Source: Diphasiastrum complanatum (lineage: Eukaryota > Streptophyta > Lycopodiopsida > Lycopodiales > Lycopodiaceae). Taken from it: a DNA stretch of 64,000 bases. The notes below the pieces were generated by a model, which was given only the letters and a program-made list of their open reading frames with translations, did no database searches and was not told where the DNA came from. This document shows positions 45,930-56,327 of the stretch, piece after piece. The stretch lies in contig CM055102.1 of NCBI GenBank assembly GCA_029204225.1, positions 47,276,870 through 47,340,869 of the forward strand. The letters are read 5' to 3'. Made by a program: the position numbers and the translations under genes. Position 1 is the first letter of the stretch; each line of letters starts with the position of its first letter.

Positions 45930-47291
45930 TAGAATACGTCTAGATTTTCTTCTTAAGTTCTAATCTAGAATAACTTAAGATTTACCGGAACCTCAATACG
46001 TGAAGTTCTATCTTTTGGCAAACAACAGCTATCCAACTCTCCTAAGTTTTTCGGGATAACTTTTCATCAATTCCAAATGGGAAAAGATACGGCCCAAAAG
46101 TTCTCGTGTGTTCTATGCACACACATGTGTAAACGAATCCAAAATGACTCATAGATGTTGTGACTTATAAGCAATACGTCTTAACAACAATATCCATAAG
46201 TAAGATTATATTGTTGATTTTTCACAACTAGCTCAGAAGTAACACTTCTGACTCGGTTAGCTATATCAGATTTAGAAAATGTTTAAATGTCTCAGTGTGG
46301 TACCAAAACACCACATTTAATCTGATTCTAAATCAATTCTAGGTCAATAAGCAATTCTCAATGAGAAATTACTATAATCCAACGAGAAATTGTCTCAAAC
46401 ACAATTCTCATCAATATGCCTATGTACCAACAACTAGTTTACTACATAGCATATCTCTATAGATATCTCCATATCTGTACACAACACTTTCATAAACGAG
46501 AATCCTGTAACTTGGTTATCCTCTAAGAGAGAATATTTCTCAAAGAGTGCTATTACACATCCAAAATCTCAATCGGAGATTAACTCAAAAGAATATATTG
46601 TTAGCATGAATTTCTACCCTTGCATCAACCCACAGATTTCAGTCCAAACTAAGATCAAGTTGACTGTTTCTAGCAAGGAACAGGTTTTAACAAACCCTCA
46701 TCTTGCAATAGAATTACCAAGTTCTGACACAAATCAATCAAACTTGATATCAGTCACTTTTCTATCACAAGAGTACTTTCTAAAATTTTTCCCCTCCTAA
46801 ATCTTCAAACTAGAATCTACTATAATCCATAAAAGATTTATGTAATATCTGAATATCCTATCGTTTCTGATTTATAAAACAAGTCCATCATCTATAACAA
46901 ATTCCTCCTGAAATCTCTGTTAGATGCTTCTCCTTGATAACTCTCTTTTCTTCCAACCTCTCCCCCTTTCCTGTTCCCATGGAAAAGTGTCCCAAATGAA
47001 GTAAACAACAACACAAATGAAGTGAAAATTGGAAATTTACTTCCTAAAAACCAATATGAAGTGTCTAAAAATCAAACCGATTGTATACCTGGTAGCGCAC
47101 TTACCGCACAACCGATTACACTTCAAACAAGGAAATCTACGGGAAGCATAATCCGCACTTTCATCACTTTGTTGCATACTCCATTGAATTCCGAAAAAAA
47201 GTGTCAAGATTCCATATCACACAATAGAAAAATCTCCACAATTCAAGATTTCTCTTGAACACAAATCAATGGCAAAAATGTGCCCAGAATT
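45930..47291. other. Non-coding, probably retroelement internal sequence
   Basis: No protein homology was recognised. Short TCTAGAAT/CTTAAG words recur near 45930-45980. If the primer-like site at 47292-47304 is real, this is the minus-strand leader of a gutted copia element. Confidence 0.3.
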
Positions 47292-47690
47292 GGCTCTGAT
47301 ACCAATATAAAGTCCTCAATCCAAAGATCCTATTCTAAGCATGCCAATCACAAGCAACACAAGGAAACCTGACGGTGGACAAACCATCCCAACCAAACCT
47401 AATCGAATGGATCTAGCCCCCAAGCTATGGATCAATCACAAAGAGGAATGAGGCATCACACCAGCAACATCCTGCCACCGGTCATGCTATCAAGCATACA
47501 CTAGTGAGAGCCCAACATGTATACTTATACCCTCCAAGGCCGATACAAATCCATCATCAAGTGTTTAGGCCTACAACCATTAATTATGACCATGTACTTA
47601 TAAGGGCCTGTTGCTTGTAGATAAGCTCCCATTAAAGACTTGCATAATCTATCGAACTAATAAAATTATTCTTGAAGGCATTCAGTATGT
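47292..47690 (-). repeat. Primer site and LTR-like segment next to the bHLH exon
   Basis: The minus strand reads TGGTATCAGAGCC at 47304-47292, a perfect initiator-Met primer site. To its right, 47306 to about 47690 would be the 5' LTR. On the minus strand it has a TATA-like GGTATAAGTATAC near 47535-47523, and its junction end TTTATA is one base off the expected ACA. No matching second LTR was found, so the LTR is inferred. It begins about 10 bp inside the presumed first intron of the bHLH gene. Confidence 0.5.
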
Positions 47691-47701
47691 TTCGGTTTTA
47701 C

Positions 47702-48127
47702 CTTTTTGAGATCTGGAATGACAGCAAAAAGAGCAATAAAATGTTGGTTCAGCTTTTCCCTCCTCTTACGTTCCGCCATGATGGTATTCGACCTCTTCAT
47801 TTGAGTGCAAGTCATTGCCCTTGAGGTGCCAAGTGAGAGAAGTTGATCTAATTTGCGTTTGACTTTCATCGTGCTCGATGGTAGAACTATGTTTGAATTG
47901 TTGAGCGTGGCTGCTAAGAGAGCATCATCAACCACCCAGCTGCCTTCTTTCTGTAAAGCTGGTGTAACTCTAAAATCTCCCTGGATTGTTGTAATTTGAG
48001 GAGAAACAAGATCATACATCTCTTTTTGTAATTCATTAATAAATTCAGCAAAGGAATCAATATCCTCTTCTAGAAACTGATCCTGCAACTCTTCTTGCTC
48101 ATGTGATAGAGTTTGTTCAGGCTTCAT
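47702..48127 (-). pseudogene. bHLH transcription factor, 5' exon only (bHLH18/19/20/25-NAI1-like)
   Basis: The minus strand encodes 142 codons from ATG 48127: an acidic N-terminus (QEELQDQFLEEDIDSFAEFI), a linker, and the basic region plus first helix of a bHLH domain (MAERKRREKLNQHFIALFAV, then IPDLKK). The residues equivalent to His-5, Glu-9 and Arg-13 of the DNA-contacting set read N, E and R, so the His is replaced (SNTIMAERKRR). The exon ends at AAG|GTAAAA (47702/47701), where plant subgroup IVa bHLH genes commonly have an intron before MDKASVL. No second-helix exon is found downstream. A retroelement LTR begins almost at once, so the gene is probably broken. A distant downstream exon cannot be excluded, but none lies in this window. 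Confidence 0.75.
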
Positions 48128-48324
48128 GTTTCTTTAATTCTTTTATTTTGTTGTTGCTTTGTACCTTGTAAAAAGTCTATAATCTAAGGTTAGATTTTTC
48201 AAGAGAAAAAAAAATGTCTTTCATATATTGGATGAAGAATTGATTGACTTTGATGGGTCATGAAGACTATGTGATGGATGGTTGGTGACAATTATTTCAA
48301 GTTAAATTGTGAATATTGAAAACG

Positions 48325-48520
48325 AATATCTTGAATATTGATCATGATTATTGTGAATATTGATCATGAATGTTGTGAAGTGACTGATCGTGATTTATTG
48401 TGAATATTGATCGTGATTATTGTGAATACTCCTGATTATTATAAACATTGATCATGATTATTGTGAATACTCGTGAATATTGATCGTGATTATTGTGAAT
48501 GTTGATCGTGAATATTTTGA
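48325..48520. repeat. Minisatellite of TGATCRTGATTATTGTGAATAT-like units
   Basis: Around eight imperfect copies of an approximately 22-26 bp unit, built from GATCATGATTATTGTGAATA and variants with GATCGTGA, are arrayed head to tail. Unit length varies and some units are partial. Confidence 0.8.
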
Positions 48521-49110
48521 ATCCATGCTAAGTTCAAAATTTTAAAATGAAGAACATATTTTGTAATCAAAATAATAAACCCATTGTAAGAAAAACAACT
48601 TTGTTTGGTCAGCTTTGCTTGGTTAATTGTGTTGTCTAATACAATGGAATAATAGTCATAAATAAATCTTATCATGTCATATCTCTTCATGTGAACTCAA
48701 TAACAAGCTTGTATTTAGCAATTTTAGATTTACAAGTCCAAATTCGTCTTTTAAAAGATAAAAAGATGAAAGTTGTAGATTCGTAAGAAATTGAAATTTT
48801 TATTGCTTGTACCAAACTTTGATAATCTCTATTTGAAAATTTCAATGTATGTATCCTAGTTATTATCATGGTATTATGTCATAAAGACCTTCCCATAATG
48901 CTAGAATTGTTGGATCAATATAAGAAGAACCATCATCACACACCATAAAACATTTGCTTATAAAAGTTAAAAGCCAACCATCAAAAATTTACTAAGCTAT
49001 TCTTTTACAGTCTTTTGACTTTCACAAAAAGTTAAAATACGACTATATGATATGGCAAGGACTTTGTGGGACAATAATTTATATCACATAGTTTTTTATT
49101 TTTTAATGAG

Positions 49111-49127
49111 TTAGGGTTAGGGTTTTA
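49111..49127 (-). promoter_or_regulatory. Telo-box-like motif (AAACCCTAA)
   Basis: The minus strand reads TAAAACCCTAACCCTAA. This short interstitial telomere-like word is found in promoters of many plant growth-related genes. A second, weaker one (AAAACCCTAAAA) lies at 49464-49475. Function here is conjecture. Confidence 0.4.
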
Positions 49128-49378
49128 TTTTTAAGCTTTTATAAAGTACCAAAGAGAATGTGGGTAATGACAGACAAAAAGGGTTTTGTCTATTCTCATT
49201 GGTCCATGTTTGCCCTAAAACATATTTGAAGGGCATTTGAAGTGCACTGGAAATGGGTTGGAAATTACGTGCATTTAGAAATTTCTAGATAGAGAACATG
49301 TTGCTTGAAAAATTCCTAGAAAGAAAAGTTTCTAGAAAGTGAGAAGGTATAAAATGGAAACAGAGAAGAAGAGCGCAT

Positions 49379-49382
<4 letters not shown>

Positions 49383-49447
<65 letters not shown>
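49383..49447. repeat. (GA)32 microsatellite
   Basis: A 65-bp uninterrupted GA run. It lies about 940 bp upstream of the four-exon gene. Confidence 0.97.
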
Positions 49448-49449
<2 letters not shown>

Positions 49450-49549
49450 GCTCATTTTTTTTCTTTTAGGGTTTTTTTAAGGTTTGACATGAAAATAGCA
49501 ATAATGTGAGTTGAGAGAGAGTGAGGTGTTGGAGAGACAATGTCAACAC

Positions 49550-49810
49550 CAGTGTTCGGGAAAGCGGGCATCTTTTGAAAATGGAACCGGCATCTTTCAT
49601 CAAAAACTGGTTTCATGAAAAACTTACAAGAAGTTGACTTTAAAAAAACCGATAACTTTTTTTAAATGTAGAAAGTTTTATGTTTGTCATTTTTATATGG
49701 AGAAAATTTGCGCATATTAAAGTAAGGAGATCCTTACAAAGCTTGGCTTACATAGGTTTATTGAGCTAATAAAATAATTTATAAATGTAAATATGCAGTT
49801 CCGAACACTG
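49550..49810. mobile_element. hAT-type MITE, 261 bp, with perfect 8-bp target duplication
   Basis: The ends are perfect inverted repeats: CAGTGTTCGG (49550-49559) and CCGAACACTG (49801-49810). Both are flanked by GTCAACAC (49542-49549 and 49811-49818), an 8-bp target duplication. CA(G)TG ends plus 8-bp duplication are hallmarks of the hAT superfamily. It has no coding capacity. A diverged relative lies at 53341-53600. Confidence 0.92.
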
Positions 49811-50111
49811 GTCAACACTTATAGAGAACAGGCCATTTAAGAAATTCTATTGGTGCACGTGTACTTCAGGAGTTTGACAATGTCAATGGAATTCCATTAT
49901 TGAACGGGTATTTGTTTAATTTATCCCATAATATGTATTCGTAATGCCAAGTCTTCAATTTTCCTTTGTGTTTTTGATGCAACTCCAGAGGTGGAATTTG
50001 ATTGCATCATTAAAATTTTGTTGATATTTCCAAAATTTTAATTCTTGAGTAAACGCATCACTAATTCTGTGCAGAATGTAGGAAAGAAAAACATTTCAGA
50101 CAGGTCATTAC

Positions 50112-50218
50112 GCAGGGGAAGGCCAGCGCCCCTCGGGCCTTCCGTGCAGGTCTGCCCCTGCCCTCGGGCAAGGGCCCTCCCACCACGGAAGGACCTCTGG
50201 GCAGGGCCTCCCCCCGCT
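50112..50218. repeat. GC-rich fold-back segment just upstream of the gene
   Basis: This 107-bp patch is strongly GC-rich in an AT-rich neighbourhood. GGCCTTCCGTG (50136-50146) pairs with CCACGGAAGGACC (50183-50195), with one extra base, and CCCTGCCCTCGGGCAAGGG makes an inner hairpin. It may be a small inverted-repeat insertion. It sits about 170 bp before the probable start codon. Confidence 0.65.
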
Positions 50219-50386
50219 TTTTAACAGTCTTTGAGCTTCTTCCAAATTCTGAGCAGCAACCTTGACAATGAAAAACGTGGAGAGCTACGGTTCTGTGAAA
50301 TTATGGTCCTAGAGCCACAACAGCCATATAGTGACCTACACCGCACAAGTGAGGAGAGAGAGATCTGTTTTAATTTGCGATCAGAA

Positions 50387-52780
50387 ATGGAGTGCTCCGG
50401 ATCCAGAGGAAGAGAGTTTTGGATACTGCTTTCTATTTTTGTTAGATCCCTCGCAACCTCCACCCCGCCTGCTTTGCACACAATCGAGCGATGCGTTCTG
50501 CCGCTTCTGGATCGCCTCGATTTTCTGTGGGATTGCACGGATCTCAGAGCTCTCCGAACTCTGATTTATCATCTCGAGTTGGCAGGACTGCAGCTGCCTT
50601 TTCACACGCGTCAAGCATTGGCTTGCGAACTCATTCGTCGGGCTTTGGCTTGCGAGTCCGTTTCCGAAGCGAGAGATTGTGTGGATTTTGCGAAGATCAT
50701 TGTGAATCATTATTTTCATGCAGTCGTAGGTGCCATTGAGGAAGCTGCGTTACCATTTGCAAATGCGAAACAGGATGGATCTGATTCGGATCACATGCTC
50801 GCCGTTGTGGAGGAAGAGGTTTGCTGGTATATTTGTGAAGACTCCCGTCTTTGTGAGGTATACGCAGTATAATACTGTGATAATGTGATTTTTTTTCATT
50901 CTAGCTGATTCATGGTATAGCGATAATTTACTGTTTATGTAAATACCAGATATACGCATCGACGCTGTTCAATATAAATCAGAATTGGCCATGGGAAATA
51001 ATTATGGTTTCTCTTGGTCGTTGAAAACTTGAATGTAATGTCCTACGATCTTGTTCGTCTTTTCCTCGATGAGACATGTTGCAAGATTCCTGTTCTTATC
51101 AGCTCCATAAAAGTTGACAATCAAAACGGCAGCAAGGAAAAAAACATTTCATCTCGGCATGTGACTATGAAAATCGAATTTAGACGTGAAGGATCTGACA
51201 AGCTCTTTTGGCATCTGTGGAAGCTACAAGTTGGTAAAAGAACGTGACTAACACAATAATTGAAGATCCCGACTAAAGATTTATTTATGGCTCAGTGATT
51301 TCTCCATCGAAGCCTCGCAGGCACTTTAGCATCTCACATCAAACGTCTCTTGGACCTTACCTCTTTCTAACACAATTCCTACTGTTCTCGTTCGTATGAT
51401 GAGTACATGTGCTAGCTGGAATCCAGGAACCTGCATATAATAGTTCTCGTGGAATAATGGGAAAGACGCAAAATAGAGCACCTTAAGTTTGTATCTAGAG
51501 GCTTTTTAGGTAGAGATTGAAATAATTTTAGAGTTATACTTAGCAGCTACCTATGATGTTACTCTGATACCGTTTAAGTTTAATATGAATAGTACATATT
51601 TGAGGAAAAATATGATGCAAATGGATTGGACAACAACCGGATTCGATTGGTCCTTCAGAAAGCCCTTCGGTCTCGGGACTCAGCATTTCGTCACCAAGTT
51701 TTACGCCTTGTTGCAGCGTGTAGCTTCAACTCCAAGAGTGCTTTTCTGAGATTGGCGCCAATAATGGAGACTGCTCTTTACCTTGAAGATTTCAAAGCTA
51801 GAGAATATGTGCTGACTGTGTTTATGGACGTCATTTATATGCATCATCACGCTTTGAAGTTTGAAGAAATTGAGCATTTATTAGTACCTTTCCTATATTC
51901 CTCAACAGCGAAGATGCAATATGCTGCGGTTATTGGAAATGGTAAGCGCTTGTGAGAAAACAGACAAGACTTTGTAAATTTTGTTTCTACATTGTTAAGT
52001 GCAAGTGGTAAACTCATGCTCGTTTGAGATTTAAATGGCAAAGAGATAGATAGAAATATATTTTTCAGTACAAATAGTTGAATGTTAAACCGGACTGCAA
52101 CCTACGACAGGACGTCTACTCTTATACAACTGCTTTCCGGAGGAGACAGAGTACTTATTAAGTGCCATGTTTGAGCGCTATGTTTATGAGATACCTCCGC
52201 AATGCTCTTCTCTGTACGTCTCTATACTTGGCCTGATTCTCGATTTTAATGGATCTAGTTATGCAAAAATCGCCCAGAAACAAATCACTTACGGAAACTA
52301 GGTGATACATTAGTATTTTTACCAATAGCCAAAACTTTTTAGATATTCTTATCTAGACGAATCTCATAACTTCATCTTTTAAATCTATGCATGGTTCGCT
52401 AACACCTTATGGCATTTCCCTCGTATTACAGGAATGAAAGCTTGGAGCCAGTTCTTAAGGCTATGCACATATTCTTCCAGGATTACTCTGGGGGAAAAGA
52501 CCTCCATCAAGATGAGATTGCTAACACACTTGTGTTCATGTGCCTGAAAAAGCTAGACGAAGGGGTAGTCCTTATAAACGAACTTAGAAATCTTATGCAT
52601 GACAGCCCAAACAAGAAAACAGAAGCACGAAAGCTGCGTTTGGCTGTGAGATTTGGACTTAGCCTTTGTGATAACGGTTTAGAAACAGTGATGGCTAGTC
52701 TAGCCATTAACATCAACAGTCGATTCAACAATGTTATGCTACTGAAAGAAGATTGTTTGAGCTGGTTTTTGTTGAACTAG
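50387..52780 (+). CDS. Four-exon gene, helical-repeat-like protein of unknown function (about 419 aa)
   Basis: Exons: 50387-50857, 51605-51941, 52111-52213 and 52432-52780, with GT donors (GTATAC, GTAAGC, GTACGT) and AG acceptors. Phases agree (0, 1, 2) and the frame runs unbroken to TAG at 52778. The start at 50387 (MECSGSRG) is chosen over an in-frame ATG at 50231 because the extra 52 residues look like leader. The protein is Leu-rich and almost entirely helical in character, with repeats of hydrophobic helices (e.g. FLRLAPIMETALYLEDFKAR, MFERYVYEIPPQC) and no signal peptide or membrane segment. The middle-to-end layout is reminiscent of HEAT-repeat proteins such as the condensin CAP-G C-terminal domain. 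That is a weak impression, not an assignment. It looks functional and is not transposon-like. Confidence 0.75.
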
Positions 52781-53340
52781 AATTTCAAGTTCAAAGGTGA
52801 ACAACAGGCCTCTCACATGTCTTGAGATGTTTTTGATTTAATGACTAGTTCCTATTTGCTTCCACCCTTTGACTTGAGCTCATTCATGGTGTCCATGGTT
52901 TGTGTTGAGTATGTAATGCTGTACTGAGTGTGGAGGCTCAAGTTAATGTTGTCCCACCATGTTGTAAAGCCTTTCGACAGTCAAAGAAAGATTGCAAACC
53001 AATCTTTGTAAAAAAAAAAATGCACGATGTGAAGCTTCTTCTTCATCTAAATCTTTAAGAAACTCAACGGGGTGAGGTGTAGTACGAATTTTGACAAGGC
53101 TTTTATTTTGGCTCGATGCTGGCTTGCATTAATTTCTTATCACGGCCTAATCACGGGGTGGGAGAATGCTCCCTCGTCCTCATCTCCATCAACAACGAGA
53201 GGAAGGTCAGAAAAAATCTTCTCAACAAGGTTAAGAGGATTTCTATTAGCTACCCATTCGATGTACAATATCTTGACCCAATCTTCGACATCCATGAGAT
53301 TCAAGCCGGAAAGGCGTGAAATTTTCATCACCAATAATAT
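52781..53340. other. 3' flank of the four-exon gene
   Basis: No gene is supported here. Short open stretches near 53072-53392 overlap one another in several frames and have no homology I recognise. A run of A at 53009-53019 follows CTTTGT. Confidence 0.4.
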
Positions 53341-53600
53341 CAGTGTTCAGGAAGGCCTGCATCTCTTCAGAATGGAATGGGCATATTTCTAAAACTGATT
53401 TCATTAAAAATTTATTCCAAGTTCTTTTTTAAAAAAATTGATAACTTTTTTTTTTAGTGAATTAAATTTTATATTTGTCATTTTCATATGAACGAAATTT
53501 TTGTTTGGTAAAATCAGCAGATCCTTATAAAACTTGGGTTACATGCGTTTATTAAGCTAATTAAATAGTTTATTAATGTAAATATTTCATATTTTGCAGG
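53341..53600. mobile_element. Diverged second copy of the hAT MITE
   Basis: It starts CAGTGTTCAG (53341), matching the left end of the MITE at 49550 with one change. Its interior follows the same order (GATAACTTTTTT, GATCCTTA, TTTATTAAGCTAA, TTAATGTAAATAT), but the right inverted repeat is absent. The two copies flank the four-exon gene in the same orientation. Confidence 0.75.
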
Positions 53601-53995
53601 CAAAGAATCTGAGATGCACGATTTGGAAGGAAAAAAAATTCTAAAATCGACAGCTTAAAAGAAAAATTGCACGATGATATTGGAGGGAAACCCCAAAGAG
53701 GTTTCCGAACCAATTATATGTGGCATTAGAGCATGGATTAGCGAGCTAGCAGTTTGTGTAACTCTTGAAAGAATTCCAAGAGACCTAGGCTAGTATTCTC
53801 AACTTTGAAAGAGAGAAGTTACGTACCACCCATCCAAGTAAGTATAGTCACATGTGCATCCAAAAGATTGGGAGAAATTCTAGAGGGGAAAAAAGACGGA
53901 GAGAGAGATAGGGATACTCGAAGCAAGAGCATTACAAACTTACAAAGTCCCTCTTAATAATTTAGCACCAAACCTATGAACCTTATCTAAATTGC

Positions 53996-54905
53996 TAGAA
54001 TTTCTAGGTTATTGGTTAGTTACCAAGAAGTTACCATTTAGGGCAAATTTAGGGCAATTGGCCAAATGACATTTTGGTAGCTATAAATAGCAGTACCAGT
54101 GTGGAGAACATATCATTGTATTCTCATTTTATATGGAGAATTCATCTCTTGAGTTTCTATGTCCATCTCATGTGTTTATCTCTTGATATCTTGATTTTTT
54201 ATGTGTAGAATGTTGATTTATGGGTGAAGGACAGCCTGTTGCTACTATTGTACGGACAGGGACAATGTGAGGTAAGCAAGGCCTACAAAGTTTTTATTCC
54301 TTCAACTAGAAAAGTGGCCATTGGAAGAGATGTCATTTTTTATAAGGAAACTTTCCAAAAGCATATTCAAGTGGTGTTGTGGTAGCATAGAACCTCACTT
54401 GGATTTCTATCTAAATCTATGCTAAAATTAGTTGAAGAGGTAGTGTGAAAAATTGTCGACTAATTTGTTGGTTTGTAGGCATTTTTGGAGGCCAACTTGA
54501 AATCTCAACTTAGACATAGTTTCATATTTGTCAATAAGGGCCTAAATAGTGTCCGTACTATTTTTGGCAAGTAGATAAGTGGTTGAGGTTGGCTAATTTG
54601 ATAATTGCATCTAGACTAAAATTTCTAGGTTATTGGTGAGTTACCAAGAAGTTACCATTTAGGGCAATTGGCCAAAAGACATTTTGGTAGCTATAAATAG
54701 CAATACCAGCATGGAGAACATATCATTGTACTCTCATATTATATGGAAAATTCGTCTCTTGAGTTTTTATGTCCATCTCATGTGTTTAGAGTCTTGATAT
54801 CTTGATTTTCTATGTGTAGAATGTTGATTTTATGGTTGATATAGGTTCCACATGTCTGACAGAAAGCCTTATGCTGCTATTGTACGAACATGGACAATAC
54901 CATGC
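53996..54905 (+). mobile_element. Collapsed copia remnant (partial LTR, integrase scrap, 3' LTR)
   Basis: About 270 bp of LTR at 53996-54265 recur at 54616-54900 (same order: GGTTATTGGT, TAGCTATAAATAGC, ATCTCATGTGTTTA, ATGTGTAGAATGTTGA). Between them is a scrap of integrase C-terminus (SKAYKVFIPSTRKVAIGRDV, 54272-54340), then a polypurine tract (GTTGAAGAGGTAG) and the 3' LTR start TGTGAAAAATTG at 54444. The TATA box CTATAAATAG occurs in both LTR copies (about 54083 and 54692). It is related to Cop-B by terminus and polypurine tract. Confidence 0.78.
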
Positions 54906-55049
54906 TGTATTTTCATGTTCATGAATCTTAGTAATTTATGCAATTCTAGCATGCTAATCTTGATTCTATCTTGTAACTAAATCTAGATATGCACATCAAA
55001 TTGGCCCAAGATCTAAGATCCATCCATTGTGTTTTGAATCTGTATTTTT

Positions 55050-55494
55050 TACATTCTTCTGAAAGCCAACAAAGTTGGAGGATTTCGGATGTGTGTGGAC
55101 TACAAGTGGTTGAATACAAAAAACTACTAACAATAAATATTCATTGGCCCGAATGGATGATCTGTTAGATCGATTAGGTGGACCTAAGTACTTCACAAAA
55201 ATAGATCTCAGAGCCAGATATCATCAGATTAGAATTCATCCAAACAATGCGTAAAAGACTAGTTTTCAAACGAGATTCGGTCATTATGAGTTTTTAGTGC
55301 TTCCTTTTAGGTTGAATGCGCCTACGATATTTTAACTAATGATGAACGATATATTTCATCCATATCTGGGTCAATTCATACTTGTATTTCTAGATGATAT
55401 TCTCATCTACAATAGGACTCTTAGGGAGCATTTAATCATCTTAAGACTTTCTTGAGGATTCTCAGAAGACAAAAGTTTTTTGCTTACTGGAAAA
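55050..55494 (+). pseudogene. Chromovirus (Ty3/gypsy) reverse transcriptase fragment
   Basis: The plus strand encodes, across several frames, the gypsy RT order: GGFRMCVDYKWLN, then the segment equivalent to LLDRLGGxKYFTKIDLRxxYHQIRI, FGHYEF-VLPF, LMND-IFHPYLGQF, and the catalytic region where YVDD-type residues correspond to FLDD in VFLDDILIY. It is riddled with frameshifts and stops. It ends abruptly at about 55494, before RNase H, and probably belongs with the integrase at 58140. Confidence 0.75.
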
Positions 55495-55649
55495 CTAGAG
55501 CCCGACAAGGGCCTTTGAAAAAAATGCCTTCTTTTTTCTCATTTTCGTTGCCATGCAGAATAATAAAAATCTTGATATCAGGCTTCTACGTAACGTAGCT
55601 TTTCTCAAATATAAATGAAATAAAAACTTTTTAAATATATAAATGTTTC

Positions 55650-55765
55650 GTTGGGCAGCATGTGGAAATTCTATTGGGTGTTGAGGCCTGCCCTTCCTGC
55701 TCATCATTGCCCGAAGAGGCCCAAAAATATTGAAAATGGATATGATAGAAGGTTGAAATGAGAAA
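55650..55765. repeat. Dispersed short repeat (copy 1)
   Basis: It contains GGTGTTGAGGCCTGCCCTTC and CTCATCA, and matches 61940-62060 in order with about 15-20% differences by eye. In this copy the left inverted arm seen at 61938 is degraded. Confidence 0.6.
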
Positions 55766-56314
55766 ATCGATGTAGCTTTAATGTGAATGCATTGTTACAT
55801 CATGGTTTATAGGGTTAACTAGAGTTAACTCATAGCGCTAAATAGTTTAGTATTTGAAATTTTTGCCTACACATATTTTTAAATTCATAGCTTTCTACAC
55901 ATAATGAATGGTGCTATCAAGGAAGTCGTGCTCCTCAATCGCCTGTGTGCTTCCTCAATGAGAAAGATGACAATAAATCACAGTTAGAATTAGTAAGCTC
56001 AACTATGATTGTACTGTTAGTGTAGTTTACAACTATCTAAAATGCCACGTAGAGGCTAACATTGAAATTCATGCATCTATTAGGTCTATGCCATGTGGCG
56101 TCCTCATGCAAAGGGGACCTTTGCTTGTATATGTATCATTCTCCTTTTAATAAAGGTGCTTTTGGTTTGTGAGCTCTTTTGCTTTATGTGAGCTCCTCCA
56201 TCACTCTGTTACTTGTGGATGTTGTTTATAGTTTCGATGGTTGACAATCACTCAGTGACTGCATCTTGATCTGTACTCTCCACTAGATCAGAATTTCCGG
56301 ATAGAATGTTAATT

Positions 56315-56327
56315 TGGTATCAGAGCT
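56315..56327 (+). promoter_or_regulatory. Copia-type primer-binding site
   Basis: TGGTATCAGAGCT matches the initiator-Met complement. Upstream sequence (about 56000-56312) would then be LTR and includes AATAAAGG near 56150. No coding region or second LTR follows, so this may be a gutted or very short element. Confidence 0.5.

Larger units (their letters stand above)
48128..50386. promoter_or_regulatory. Shared divergent 5' flank of the bHLH exon and the four-exon gene
   Basis: About 2.2 kb lie between the two divergent starts. They hold a minisatellite (48325-48520), telo-box motifs, a GA tract, a hAT MITE and a GC-rich hairpin, described separately. Elsewhere it is AT-rich. I cannot point to a convincing TATA box for either gene. 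Confidence 0.45.

Noticed and set aside
49111-49127. Interstitial telomere
   Set aside because: Only two TTAGGG-like units are present, which is too short; it fits a telo-box promoter word at most.
50231-50386. N-terminal extension of the four-exon gene from the ATG at 50231
   Set aside because: It is in frame, but its composition looks like untranslated leader and it starts next to the GC-rich hairpin. The start at 50387 is preferred, though not proven.
50387-52780. Assigning the four-exon gene to condensin CAP-G or to a meiotic recombination-initiation protein
   Set aside because: Only a general helical-repeat resemblance is visible. No diagnostic motif supports either name.
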